Shown: positions 1-8,756 of the stretch, piece by piece
Position numbering within the stretch: the first letter of the stretch is position 1
Layout: every line of letters starts with the position of its first letter
Assembly: GCF_002160825.1 (NCBI RefSeq)
Contig: NZ_NFLI01000009.1
Coordinates: 91,063-155,062 of the forward strand
Direction of reading: 5' to 3'
From: Lachnoclostridium sp. An131
GTDB lineage: Bacteria; Bacillota; Clostridia; Lachnospirales; Lachnospiraceae
DNA length: 64,000 nucleotides
Position numbers and translations under genes: made by a program
The notes under the pieces: generated by a model
Database searches by the model: none
What the model was told of the DNA's origin: nothing
The model's input: only the letters and a program-made list of their open reading frames with translations

Positions 1-2
1 AT

Positions 3-161
3 GCGGTGCTTAGAGGAAGAAAAGAGGGAACGCTGCCAACAAAGACTGCAGTCTGTCATGGGATACTGCATTTGTTGTTCGTTACAGACTGTATCAGCGC
101 GGTGATTGTTTTTGTGAAACTGAGAAAGGAAAAAAAGAAAAAAATCACTGCTGAAAATTGA
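3..161 (+). CDS. possible C-terminal end of an unrecognised membrane protein (partial)
   Basis: An open frame runs from the window edge to a TGA at 159-161. Its last part reads as one hydrophobic segment (HLLFVTDCISAVIVFVKL) followed by a run of lysines, a pattern usual for a membrane helix with a cytoplasmic tail. There is no start inside the window and the family is not recognised. It may be the tail of an upstream gene or a chance frame. Confidence 0.3.
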   Translation, partial: AVLRGRKEGTLPTKTAVCHGILHLLFVTDCISAVIVFVKLRKEKKKKITAEN

Positions 162-197
162 CAATTTATAGATGTGGAAAGGGCAGGGACTGAAAGT

Positions 198-1142
198 ATG
201 AATTTTCAGACGAAGATATATCTGGCCCCGATGGAGGGGATCACCACTTACGTTTACCGCAATGCCCAGGCGGCCGTGTACGGCCGCCTGGATAAGTATT
301 TTACGCCTTTTCTGGAGCCTCACGAAAAGCGAAGCTTCAAAAAGCGGGAGCTGCAGGAGATTCTTCCGGAAAACAACAGAGGACTGTACGTCGTCCCCCA
401 GATTCTGACGAACCGGGCAGAGGGATTCCTGGAGCTCGCAGAGTCTCTGAGAAATTATGGTTACCGGGAGATGAACCTGAATCTGGGCTGTCCTTCCAGG
501 ACTGTCGTGAGTAAAGGAAAGGGGGCGGGCTTTCTGGCTTTTCCGGAGGAGCTTAACCGCTTTCTGGATACTGTGTTTTCCGGACTGGCCGCAGCGGCTT
601 CTGATATGCGTGTATCTGTGAAAACCCGGGCCGGTATGGAGAGCCCGGAAGAATTTTTGAGACTTCTTGAGATTTTTAATCAGTATCCCCTGGAGGAGCT
701 GATTGTGCATCCAAGAGTTCAGAAGGATTATTACAATAACAGGCCAAATCTTGCTGTGTACCGTCTTGCACAGCAGAAAAGCCGGGCGCCCGTCTGCTAT
801 AACGGCGATTTGTTTACCAGGAAAGACCTGGAAGACTTTTGCGCGGAATTTCCGGAGGCAGACCGGATCATGCTTGGAAGAGGAGTGATTCGAGATCCGG
901 GAATAGCGGCGGACAGGATGACGGAAGAGGAGGCAGCAGAACGCTTCCGCCGTTTCCACGGGATGGTTCTGGAAGGCTACAAAGGCTGGAATATGGGAGA
1001 CCGGAACGTGCTTTTTAAGATGAAGGAGCTCTGGTTTTACCAGATACGCCAGTTTGAGGGTGCAGAGAAGCTGGCAAAAAGAATCAAAAAGGCGCAGACG
1101 CTTGCGGAATATGAGGTGGCCGTAAGCGGACTGCTGGGGTAG
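198..1142 (+). CDS. dus: tRNA-dihydrouridine synthase
   Basis: Flavoprotein that reduces uridine to dihydrouridine in the D-loop of tRNA. The protein (314 aa from ATG 198) opens with the family signature YLAPMEGITTYVYR, carries the NLNLGCPS motif with the conserved catalytic-type Cys near residue 100, then VKTRAG and IVHPR in the FMN-binding TIM barrel, and LGRGVIRDPG near the phosphate site. Length is normal for the family. An in-frame GTG at 174 would add eight residues, but homology begins just after ATG 198, so that start is preferred. It appears monocistronic: the next gene has its own promoter. Confidence 0.9.
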   Translation: MNFQTKIYLAPMEGITTYVYRNAQAAVYGRLDKYFTPFLEPHEKRSFKKRELQEILPENNRGLYVVPQILTNRAEGFLELAESLRNYGYREMNLNLGCPSRTVVSKGKGAGFLAFPEELNRFLDTVFSGLAAAASDMRVSVKTRAGMESPEEFLRLLEIFNQYPLEELIVHPRVQKDYYNNRPNLAVYRLAQQKSRAPVCYNGDLFTRKDLEDFCAEFPEADRIMLGRGVIRDPGIAADRMTEEEAAERFRRFHGMVLEGYKGWNMGDRNVLFKMKELWFYQIRQFEGAEKLAKRIKKAQTLAEYEVAVSGLLG

Positions 1143-1177
1143 AAGAGGATGAGAAGGATGAAAGGGAAAATTAGAAC

Positions 1178-1205
1178 TTGAGTATTTTCAGCTTTTTGTT
1201 ATAAT
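1178..1205 (+). promoter_or_regulatory. sigma-A promoter upstream of glmM
   Basis: TTGAGT (1178-1183), a 16-bp spacer, and a perfect TATAAT (1200-1205). Transcription would start near 1212, just before the leader hairpin. Confidence 0.7.
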
Positions 1206-1219
1206 AAATCTGTAAATTG

Positions 1220-1266
1220 AAAAACCTTTCCAGAGAAAAGCACAGAGGAACGGGAAGGTTTTTTGC
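1220..1266 (+). terminator. leader terminator hairpin before glmM
   Basis: The arm at 1220-1231 pairs with 1252-1263 (12 bp, one G-U) and the right arm runs into TTTTTT. It lies between the promoter at 1178-1205 and the glmM start at 1329, so it would stop most transcripts after about 55 nt unless read through. It could act as an attenuator or end a very short RNA. Confidence 0.65.
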
Positions 1267-1328
1267 TGTTGCCCTGCGTGGGAAACCGCGGGAAGGGCGC
1301 GGAGATTGAAAAAAGCAAGGAGCAGACT

Positions 1329-2666
1329 ATGGGAAAGTATTTCGGTACAGACGGCTTCCGCGGGGAAGCCAATGTAAAGCTGACGGTAGAACACGCCTTT
1401 AAGGTAGGAAGATACCTGGGATGGTATTACGGAAGAGATCATAAAGCCAAGATCGTAATCGGAAAGGATACGAGAAGGAGCAGCTATATGTTTGAGTACG
1501 CGCTGGCGGCAGGCATTACAGCCTCAGGAGCGGACGCATATCTTCTGCATGTGACTACGACTCCCAGCGTATCCTATGTGGTGCGCACAGAGGGCTTTGA
1601 CTGCGGCATTATGATTTCCGCCAGCCACAATCCGTTCTATGACAACGGAATCAAGGTAATCAACGGTCTGGGCCATAAGCTGGAGGCTGAGGTAGAAGAG
1701 AAGATAGAGGCTTATATCGACGGCGTGACAGAAGAGCGTCCCCTGGCGACGGGAGCCGAGATTGGCCGGACAGTCGATTTCTCTGCCGGCCGGAACCGTT
1801 ATATCGGATATCTGATTTCTCTGCCCACACGTTCCTTTAAAAATATGAGGGTAGGTCTGGATTGTGCCAACGGAAGCGCGTCTGCGATCGCGAAAAGCGT
1901 GTTTGACGCCCTTGGAGCCAAGACCTATGTAATCAATAACGAGCCGGACGGCACAAATATCAATACGAACTGCGGCTCCACCCACATTGAGGTGCTGCAG
2001 AAATTTGTAAAGGAAAATCGGCTGGATGTAGGCTTTGCCTATGACGGAGACGCAGACCGCTGCATCGCAGTGGATGAGAACGGAGAAGTGGTAGACGGAG
2101 ACAGAATCATGTATGTCTGCGGCAAATATATGAAAGAGCAGGGAGCTCTGAAGGATGATACCATCGTCACCACTGTCATGTCCAACCTGGGCCTTTACAA
2201 GGCCTGTGATCAGGCGGGAATCCGCTATGAGAAGACGGCTGTGGGAGACAAATACGTCTATGAGAATATGACGAAGAACGGCTTCCAGCTGGGCGGAGAG
2301 CAGTCCGGACATATTATTTTCAGCAAGCATGCTACGACGGGAGACGGCATCCTGACCTCTCTGAAGGTGATGGAGGTCATCCTGGAGAAGAAGGCTTCCC
2401 TGGCTACGCTGGCGTCTGAGGTAAAGATTTATCCCCAGCTTCTGCAGAACCTGAGAGTGCAGGATATGGATGCGACTCTGAACGCGCCGGCAGTGAAGAA
2501 GGCCATCGCTGAGGTGGAAGAGCGCCTCGGCACAGAGGGCCGCGTTCTTGTAAGAAAGAGCGGAACCGAGCCGCTGCTGCGCGTCATGGTGGAGGCTCAG
2601 ACTGACGAGCTTTGTGAGGAATGCGTGCTGCATATCATCAACGCAATGAAAGGCGTACAGGCCTGA
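1329..2666 (+). CDS. glmM: phosphoglucosamine mutase
   Basis: Interconverts glucosamine-6-P and glucosamine-1-P, the step that feeds UDP-GlcNAc and peptidoglycan synthesis. The 445-aa protein starts MGKYFGTDGFRGEAN, with the catalytic-serine motif ISASHNP near residue 100, the metal-binding loop YDGDADRC near 240, GEQSGH near 320 and the phosphate-binding loop VRKSGTEPLLRVMVE at the C-terminus. These motifs and the length fit GlmM rather than longer phosphomannomutases. The start has a good AAGGAG site; the open frame upstream to 1263 crosses the leader terminator and is not coding. A sugar nucleotidyltransferase follows after 14 bp. Confidence 0.9.
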   Translation: MGKYFGTDGFRGEANVKLTVEHAFKVGRYLGWYYGRDHKAKIVIGKDTRRSSYMFEYALAAGITASGADAYLLHVTTTPSVSYVVRTEGFDCGIMISASHNPFYDNGIKVINGLGHKLEAEVEEKIEAYIDGVTEERPLATGAEIGRTVDFSAGRNRYIGYLISLPTRSFKNMRVGLDCANGSASAIAKSVFDALGAKTYVINNEPDGTNINTNCGSTHIEVLQKFVKENRLDVGFAYDGDADRCIAVDENGEVVDGDRIMYVCGKYMKEQGALKDDTIVTTVMSNLGLYKACDQAGIRYEKTAVGDKYVYENMTKNGFQLGGEQSGHIIFSKHATTGDGILTSLKVMEVILEKKASLATLASEVKIYPQLLQNLRVQDMDATLNAPAVKKAIAEVEERLGTEGRVLVRKSGTEPLLRVMVEAQTDELCEECVLHIINAMKGVQA

Positions 2667-2680
2667 ATATAAGGAGGAAA

Positions 2681-3604
2681 ATGATGAAGAAGACGACGCT
2701 GGTAGTGATGGCGGCGGGAATCGGAAGCAGATTCGGCGGAGGAATCAAGCAGCTGGAGCCGGTAGGACCAAATGGAGAAATCATCATGGATTATTCTATC
2801 CATGACGCGATGGAGGCCGGATTCAATAAGGTGGTGTTTATTATCCGTAAGGATCTGGAAAAGGACTTCAAAGAGATCATCGGAAACAGAATTGAGAAGC
2901 TGATCGAAGTGGAGTATGCGTTTCAGGAGCTTGGCAATCTCCCGGAGGGCTTTTCCGTGCCGGAAGGACGCACCAAGCCCTGGGGCACGGGTCAGGCAGT
3001 TTTAAGCTGCAAGGGAATTGTAAAGGAGCCCTTTGCGGTGATCAACGCAGACGACTACTACGGCAAGGAAGCCTTTGTGAGAGTGCATGATTATCTGGTG
3101 GAGGATCATGGAGACACCGGAAAATTCGATTTCTGCATGGCAGGCTTCATTCTTGGAAATACGCTCAGCGACAACGGAGCTGTGACCCGCGGCATCTGCC
3201 AGGTGGAGAATGGATATCTGACGGACGTGGTGGAGACTGGCGGCATCGAAAAGCTTCCGGACGGCGGCGCCGGCGTGCCGGGACCGGACGGAAAGCTGGT
3301 TCCGATCGATGCGGAGGGCTATGTGTCCATGAATATGTGGGGACTGACTCCGGATTTCCTTGAGGAAGTGGAAAAAGGCTTCAAAGAATTCCTGGAGGCC
3401 CTGAAGCCGGGTGATATTAAGGCAGAATATCTGCTTCCGTCTATCATCGGAGGACTTCTGAAGGAGGGACGCGCTGCTGTTAAGGTGTTGGAAACCCATG
3501 ATAAATGGTTCGGCGTGACCTACAAGGAGGATAAGCAGTCTGTGGTAGATTCTTTTAAGAAGCTGATTGCGGACGGCGTGTATAAGGAGAAGCTTTTCTC
3601 CTGA
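2681..3604 (+). CDS. sugar-phosphate nucleotidyltransferase family protein
   Basis: The 307-aa protein begins LVVMAAGIGSRFGGGIKQLEPVG, the GxGxR nucleotide-binding loop of the NTP_transferase superfamily (GlmU/RmlA fold), with the metal-binding INADDYYG near residue 120. It probably transfers a nucleotidyl group to a sugar phosphate, but neither sugar nor nucleotide can be read from sequence. The start is set by AAGGAGGAAAATG. It lies 14 bp behind glmM and is likely cotranscribed, which suggests a link to amino-sugar or cell-wall precursors; this is inference. Confidence 0.8.
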   Translation: MMKKTTLVVMAAGIGSRFGGGIKQLEPVGPNGEIIMDYSIHDAMEAGFNKVVFIIRKDLEKDFKEIIGNRIEKLIEVEYAFQELGNLPEGFSVPEGRTKPWGTGQAVLSCKGIVKEPFAVINADDYYGKEAFVRVHDYLVEDHGDTGKFDFCMAGFILGNTLSDNGAVTRGICQVENGYLTDVVETGGIEKLPDGGAGVPGPDGKLVPIDAEGYVSMNMWGLTPDFLEEVEKGFKEFLEALKPGDIKAEYLLPSIIGGLLKEGRAAVKVLETHDKWFGVTYKEDKQSVVDSFKKLIADGVYKEKLFS

Positions 3605-3641
3605 AAACAGCCGGAGGCTGAACTATAAAACAGGGAAGAGA

Positions 3642-3690
3642 GAAGGACGTCACGAACTTGGGCGAATTGCCGAAGGGCCTGGCGTCCTTT
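3642..3690. other. hairpin between nucleotidyltransferase and ABC exporter genes
   Basis: 3642-3652 can pair with 3680-3690 (11 bp including G-U pairs), followed by only three T residues. It may be a weak terminator or an mRNA-processing structure. Confidence 0.4.
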
Positions 3691-3704
3691 CAAACGGGTG
3701 TGTT

Positions 3705-5441
3705 ATGAGTGATACGAAAGCAAAGAAAACGACGATCTTTTCATACTATAAGCCCTATAAGGGGCTTCTGGCTCTGGATCTTCTGTTTGCTACAGTGGGA
3801 GCCGGCGTTACGCTGGTGATCCCGCTGATTGTTCGGTACATCACCAACCAGGTGATTTACGAGGAAAGCGCAGAGGCCTGGCATACCATTGTAGGCTTAA
3901 GCATTCTGATGCTGGGCCTGCTGGTTCTGGAGCTGGTCTGCAATTTCTATATTACCTACTGGGGCCATATGATGGGTGCCAGGATGGAATACGGAATGCG
4001 CAATGAGATTTTTGAGCATTACCAGAAGCTGTCCTTTACCTTTTATGACAACCAGAAGGTGGGACAGCTCATGTCCCGGGTGACGAATGATTTGTTTGAT
4101 ATCACAGAGCTTCTCCACCATGGTCCGGAGGATATTCTGATTTCCCTGATCAAGATCGTGGGAGCTTTGGTGATTCTTTGCAGAATCAACGGAGCCTTAA
4201 CCCTGACGGTCGCCTGCTTTCTGCCCTTTATCTTCTGCTTTGCGCTTTTCCTGAACCGGAAAATGAAGCATGCGTACCGGCAGAACCGGGTGAAGATGGC
4301 AGATATTAACGGACAGATCGAGGATAATCTTTCCGGAATCCGTGTGGTGAAATCCTTTGCCAATGAAGAGATTGAGATGGAAAAATTCCGGCAGGGGAAT
4401 GACCGTTTTCTGGCAACAAAGCGAAACAGCTATCTCTACATGGGAACCTACAATTCCGTGCTGAACGCCATGCTCACAGCGGTTACAATTGCTGTCGTTC
4501 TGGTGGGAGCAAGGCTGATCACGACGGGCTCCATGCAGGTTACGGATTTGATCACCTTTCTTCTGTATGTGGCTAATTTTACAGAGCCGGTGAAGAAGCT
4601 GATCAATTTTACAGAGCAGTTCCAGAACGGTTATTCAGGGTACACAAGGTTCCGGGAGATTATGGATATCGAGCCGGATATCGCGGATAAAAAGGACGCG
4701 GCGCCTCTGAAGGATGTAAAGGGAGATGTGGAGTTCCGCGATGTCTCCTTCCGCTATGAGGCAAACACGGACAAGGTGCTGGATCACGTGAGCCTTCATG
4801 TGCCGGCCGGCAGCTATGTGGCTCTGGCAGGCTCCTCCGGCGGCGGAAAGACGACGCTTTGCAGCCTGATTCCGCGTTTCTACGACGTGACCTCGGGGAG
4901 CGTCTGTATTGACGGAAGGGACGTCAGGGATGTAACCCTGAAAAGCCTGCGGGAAAACATCGGAATTGTGCAGCAGGACGTCTATCTCTTTGCAGGAACC
5001 GTGATGGACAATATTCTCTATGGAAAGCCGGATGCGACGCGGGAAGAGGTAATCGAAGCAGCCAAAAACGCCAACGCGCATGATTTCATCATGGAGCTCC
5101 CGGAAGGCTATGATACGGACATCGGGCAGAGGGGCGTCAAGCTCTCAGGAGGCCAGAAGCAGAGGATTTCTATCGCAAGAGTGTTCCTGAAAAATCCCCC
5201 GATTCTGATTTTCGACGAAGCCACCTCAGCTCTTGACAATGAGAGCGAGCGCGTCGTTCAGGAGTCTCTGGAACGCCTTGCAAAGGAACGGACGACCTTT
5301 GTGATTGCCCACCGTCTTTCCACAATCCGCAATGCCCAGAAAATTCTGGTGCTGACGGAAAACGGCATCGAGGAGCAGGGAACGCATGAGGAGCTGCTGG
5401 CGCTGCACGGAGTGTATGAGAAGCTGTACCAGATCCGGTGA
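3705..5441 (+). CDS. ABC transporter, fused permease and ATPase (exporter type)
   Basis: Half-transporter of 578 aa. Residues 1 to about 330 form the six-helix type-I exporter domain; the remainder is the nucleotide-binding domain with Walker A GSSGGGKTTL, signature LSGGQKQRISIARV, Walker B ILIFDEATSALD and H-loop AHRLST. All catalytic residues are present, so it can work as a homodimer. The substrate (lipid, peptide or drug) cannot be told. ATG 3705 is preferred because the exporter-like sequence starts there, but its ribosome binding site is weak. The open frame runs back into the previous gene, and that part is not family-like. Confidence 0.85.
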   Translation: MSDTKAKKTTIFSYYKPYKGLLALDLLFATVGAGVTLVIPLIVRYITNQVIYEESAEAWHTIVGLSILMLGLLVLELVCNFYITYWGHMMGARMEYGMRNEIFEHYQKLSFTFYDNQKVGQLMSRVTNDLFDITELLHHGPEDILISLIKIVGALVILCRINGALTLTVACFLPFIFCFALFLNRKMKHAYRQNRVKMADINGQIEDNLSGIRVVKSFANEEIEMEKFRQGNDRFLATKRNSYLYMGTYNSVLNAMLTAVTIAVVLVGARLITTGSMQVTDLITFLLYVANFTEPVKKLINFTEQFQNGYSGYTRFREIMDIEPDIADKKDAAPLKDVKGDVEFRDVSFRYEANTDKVLDHVSLHVPAGSYVALAGSSGGGKTTLCSLIPRFYDVTSGSVCIDGRDVRDVTLKSLRENIGIVQQDVYLFAGTVMDNILYGKPDATREEVIEAAKNANAHDFIMELPEGYDTDIGQRGVKLSGGQKQRISIARVFLKNPPILIFDEATSALDNESERVVQESLERLAKERTTFVIAHRLSTIRNAQKILVLTENGIEEQGTHEELLALHGVYEKLYQIR

Positions 5442-5476
5442 GGGCAGGTTTTTGTGGAAAAAAAACAGGGAATGTG

Positions 5477-5629
5477 GTATACTATGAAAGCATAACGCGG
5501 CAATGGGATATTGCCGTGTTGTGCTTTCAACCGTTTTATCAGAAAATAACAGGCGGCAGACGCTGCAGGGAAGGAACGGGATACCCTGCAGGGCAGCGCC
5601 GCGGAAAGGCAGAAAATAAAAGAAGACTT
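5477..5629 (+). promoter_or_regulatory. extended -10 promoter and structured leader
   Basis: TGGTATACT (5474-5482) is an extended -10 element with a weak -35. The following leader of about 145 nt contains a hairpin around 5494-5518 and a second one in which CTGCAGGG pairs with CCCTGCAG (about 5563-5600). It leads into the DUF2156 gene. No known riboswitch was recognised. Confidence 0.45.
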
Positions 5630-6535
5630 ATGGAAATAAAAATGAAACGGCCGGAGCTGGAAGACCGGGAGCTGATTAACAGTTATTTAAAATATGCGGA
5701 TACCAGAAGCTGTGAGATGACCTTCGCAAATACCTATCTCTGGTCCCGGCATTACGGGACAGGCTTTGCGGTTGTGGAGGACATGCTGGTGTTCGGGGAG
5801 GTGGACGGCGTCTATTCCTATACGTTTCCGGTGGGCCCGGGAGATCTGAGAACCTGCCTGGAGACGCTGATGGCCTGCTGCCGGGAAAAGAACGTGCCTT
5901 TCCAGCTTCACAATATCACGAAGGAGGATTTTGTGCGCCTGGACGCCCTGTATCCGGGGAGATTCGATATCCGGTATGAAAGGGACTATGCAGACTATGT
6001 CTATGAGGCAGACAAGCTGGCTGCCCTTTCCGGGAAAAAATACCACAGCAAGAAAAACCATGTAAACAAGTTTATGAGCCTGTATCCGGACTGGAGCTAT
6101 GAGCCGATCACAAAGGACAACGTAGAGGAGTGCTTCCAGATGGCGCTGCGCTGGAGAGAGCTGAACGGCTGTGAGGCGGACGAGGAAAAGCATGCGGAAA
6201 TCTGTGTGACGCTGAATTTCCTCCGGCTCTTCGAGGAGCTTCAGATGCGTGGCGGAGCCCTGCGGGTGAACGGCGAGATCGTAGCCTTTACGGTGGGAGA
6301 GGCAGTGGGGATGCGCCAGGATACGCTGGTGGTTCATATTGAGAAGGCCTTTTCTGAAATTCAGGGAGCCTATACCGTGATCAACCAGCAGTTTGCGATT
6401 CATGAGGGAAAAGACTTTCAATATATCAACCGGGAGGATGATGTAGGACAGGAGGGACTGCGCAAGGCAAAATTATCTTATAAGCCGGTATTTTTAATTG
6501 AAAAAGGGGTTGTAAGAGAGCGCGGTCTTTTGTAA
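5630..6535 (+). CDS. DUF2156 (phosphatidylglycerol lysyltransferase C-terminal-like) protein
   Basis: A 301-aa protein of the DUF2156 family, built from two GNAT-like acyltransferase folds related to the catalytic domain of MprF. Typical stretches are FANTYLWSRHYG near the N-terminus, KKYHSKKNHVNKF in the middle, and FQYINREDDVGQEGLRKAKLSY near the end. It has no membrane domain, so it is not a complete lysyl-PG synthase. It probably transfers an aminoacyl group to a small acceptor, but the acceptor is unknown. ATG 5630 has a weak site; ATG 5642 is an alternative start. Confidence 0.75.
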   Translation: MEIKMKRPELEDRELINSYLKYADTRSCEMTFANTYLWSRHYGTGFAVVEDMLVFGEVDGVYSYTFPVGPGDLRTCLETLMACCREKNVPFQLHNITKEDFVRLDALYPGRFDIRYERDYADYVYEADKLAALSGKKYHSKKNHVNKFMSLYPDWSYEPITKDNVEECFQMALRWRELNGCEADEEKHAEICVTLNFLRLFEELQMRGGALRVNGEIVAFTVGEAVGMRQDTLVVHIEKAFSEIQGAYTVINQQFAIHEGKDFQYINREDDVGQEGLRKAKLSYKPVFLIEKGVVRERGLL

Positions 6536-6562
6536 GATAAGAGAATGATGCGGCAGCAGATG

Positions 6563-6589
6563 AGCCGGGACAGTTACCCTGTCCCGGCT
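6563..6589. terminator. strong hairpin after the DUF2156 gene
   Basis: AGCCGGGACAG (6563-6573) pairs perfectly with 6579-6589 around a 5-nt loop. There is no T-tract, so it may be a weak terminator or an mRNA-stabilising structure. Confidence 0.5.
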
Positions 6590-6631
6590 TCCGAAGATAA
6601 AGGAAGTTTGTGAAAAGGGGACAGACAGTTT

Positions 6632-7690
6632 ATGAGAAATTGGGAACAGTATGTCCGCAGGGTAGTTCCCTATACGCCGGGGGAGCAGCCGAACCGGCCG
6701 GGCATGATCAAGCTGAATACAAATGAAAATCCGTATCCGCCTGCGCCGGGAGTGCAGCAGGCGCTGAGGGAGCTGGACGCAGGCAGCTTCCGCCTGTATC
6801 CGGACCCGGCGGCTTCGGAGTTGATCGACGCACTGGCAGATTATTATGGAAAGGAACAGGAACGGTTTTTTGTGGGAGTGGGATCCGACGATGTGATCGC
6901 CATGGCCTTTCAGACCTTTTTCAATTCCGAAAAGCCGATTCTGTTTCCGGATATCAGCTATTCCTTTTACAGCGTCTGGGCGGAGCTTTTCGGAATACCG
7001 TACAGGCGGCCGGCTCTGGATGAGAAGCTTTGCCTGGTGAAGAAGGATTACTTTGCGGAAAACGGAGGGATTATTTTTCCGAACCCGAACGCTCCTACCG
7101 GAATTTACATGGAGCTTTGCGAGGTAGAGGAGATCATTGCCCGCAATCCGGATTCTGTGGTGATCGTGGATGAGGCCTACGTGGATTTTGCGGGACCTTC
7201 CGCGATGAGCCTGGTGGATAAGTATGACAATCTCCTCGTAGTGCAGACCTTTTCCAAGTCCCGGTCTATGGCAGGGATGCGGATTGGCTTTGCGTACGGA
7301 CAGCCGGAGCTGATCCGGTATCTGAATGATGTGAAGTATTCCTTCAATTCCTATACGATGAACCTGCCGTCCCTGAAGCTTGGAACCGCAGCGCTGAAGG
7401 ACAGGGCATATTTTGAGGAGACGGTCGGAAAGATCAAGGCTACAAGAGAGCGGGTCAAAAGGGAGCTTTCCGCTCTTGGATTTGCCTTTCCGGATTCAGG
7501 GGCCAATTTTATCTTTGCTTCCCATAAGAGCTGCCCGGCAAAGGAGCTTTTTGAGGCTCTGAAGGAGCAGAACATCTATGTGCGCTATTTTGCGTCTCCG
7601 CGGATCGACAATTATCTGCGGATTACGGTAGGGACGGATGAAGAAATGGATGTGCTTCTGAAATTTTTAAAATCGTATCTGAGAGAATAA
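6632..7690 (+). CDS. hisC: histidinol-phosphate aminotransferase family protein
   Basis: PLP-dependent class II aminotransferase of 352 aa. It has the HisC hallmarks IKLNTNENPYPP near residue 26, RLYPDP near 54, IIFPNPNAPTG near 150, VDEAYVDF near 180, the PLP-lysine motif FSKSRSMAGMRIG near 208, and ITVGTDEEMD at the C-terminus. It would convert imidazole acetol-phosphate to histidinol-phosphate. No other his gene is nearby, so it may instead serve aromatic amino acids, as stand-alone HisC-like enzymes sometimes do. The lipid-kinase gene follows after 15 bp. Confidence 0.85.
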   Translation: MRNWEQYVRRVVPYTPGEQPNRPGMIKLNTNENPYPPAPGVQQALRELDAGSFRLYPDPAASELIDALADYYGKEQERFFVGVGSDDVIAMAFQTFFNSEKPILFPDISYSFYSVWAELFGIPYRRPALDEKLCLVKKDYFAENGGIIFPNPNAPTGIYMELCEVEEIIARNPDSVVIVDEAYVDFAGPSAMSLVDKYDNLLVVQTFSKSRSMAGMRIGFAYGQPELIRYLNDVKYSFNSYTMNLPSLKLGTAALKDRAYFEETVGKIKATRERVKRELSALGFAFPDSGANFIFASHKSCPAKELFEALKEQNIYVRYFASPRIDNYLRITVGTDEEMDVLLKFLKSYLRE

Positions 7691-7705
7691 AAGGAGAGAT
7701 GTCAG

Positions 7706-8683
7706 GTGGAACGCCTGGAAAAAAAGCTTTATTTTATTTATAATCCTCTGGCAGGCAAGGGGAATATCCGCGGGAAGCTGTACGAGATTATACAGACGCT
7801 TGCGTCCTCGGAATATGAAGTGACGGTCTATCCTACGCGGGAGCCCAGAGACGCTATCGAGAAGGTCAGGGAGCTGCCGGACGATTACGATTTGATTGTC
7901 TGCAGCGGAGGAGACGGCACGCTGGACGAGGTCGTGACGGGTATGATGCAGCGGGAGCATAAGATCCCCATTGGTTATATTCCGGCCGGCTCCTGCAATG
8001 ATTTCGCACGTTCCCTGCAGATTCCAAACAATATGCAGCAGGCAGCGGAAATCGCCGTGCAGGGCCAGAATTTTGCGGTAGACGTAGGCTCGCTGGGGGA
8101 GAGAAATTTTGTCTATGTGGCTGCCTTTGGAATCTTTACAGATGTATCCTACTCCACAAAGCAGGGAATGAAAAATGTTCTGGGCCATATGGCCTATATT
8201 CTGGAGGGGATGAAGAGGCTTACCAGCGTTAAGTCCTATTATCTGAAGGTAACCAGCGCGGAAATGTGCTTTGAGGGAGATTTCCTTTTCGGGATGGTGA
8301 CGAATTCCAGGTCTGTAGGAGGCTTCAAAAGCATTGTCGGAAAAAATGTAATTTTTGATGATGGAATTTATGAGGTGACTTTTATCCAGAGACCCCGGAA
8401 TGCGATGGAGCTTCAGGAAATTCTGGCAGCCCTCACGATATCGCAGATTGATACAAAATATATGTACTCATTCCGAAGCTCCAGGATTGTGGTGGAATCG
8501 GAGGAGCCGGTTCCCTGGGCGCTGGACGGAGAGTATGGCGGCGAATACGAAAGGGTGGAAATTTTCAACAATCCGAGGGCTGTGGAGATCCGCACCTCGC
8601 CGGAGGTTCTGGCCTCCCTGAAAGAGGAAGAGGCACGGCAGTCTGAGGAGCCTGCAGAAAATCCGGGGCCGGACAGCTTTTAG
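7706..8683 (+). CDS. diacylglycerol/lipid kinase (YegS/BmrU-like)
   Basis: A 325-aa DAGK-catalytic-domain protein. YNPLAGKGN lies at the N-terminus, the ATP-binding GGDGTLDEV near residue 73, and IPAGSCNDFARSL just after. The C-terminal half is the beta-sandwich of YegS/DgkB kinases. It probably phosphorylates diacylglycerol or a related lipid in phospholipid turnover; a sphingosine-like substrate cannot be excluded. It begins with GTG 7706 behind AAGGAGAG, close after hisC, so the two may be cotranscribed. The last 20 residues are acidic and low in complexity. Confidence 0.85.
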   Translation: MERLEKKLYFIYNPLAGKGNIRGKLYEIIQTLASSEYEVTVYPTREPRDAIEKVRELPDDYDLIVCSGGDGTLDEVVTGMMQREHKIPIGYIPAGSCNDFARSLQIPNNMQQAAEIAVQGQNFAVDVGSLGERNFVYVAAFGIFTDVSYSTKQGMKNVLGHMAYILEGMKRLTSVKSYYLKVTSAEMCFEGDFLFGMVTNSRSVGGFKSIVGKNVIFDDGIYEVTFIQRPRNAMELQEILAALTISQIDTKYMYSFRSSRIVVESEEPVPWALDGEYGGEYERVEIFNNPRAVEIRTSPEVLASLKEEEARQSEEPAENPGPDSF

Positions 8684-8756
8684 AACTTGCATCCTGGAAG
8701 AATTTACAGTATTGTAATAAGAAAAAGATAAACAGAAAGATATGGGAGAGAGTGAA

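Noticed and set aside
1200..1328. glmS-like ribozyme before glmM
   Set aside because: The leader is too short and lacks the ribozyme core; only a terminator-like hairpin is present.
1524..2633. Long minus-strand open frame opposite glmM
   Set aside because: It is the shadow of the well-supported plus-strand gene; no family motif and no ribosome binding site.
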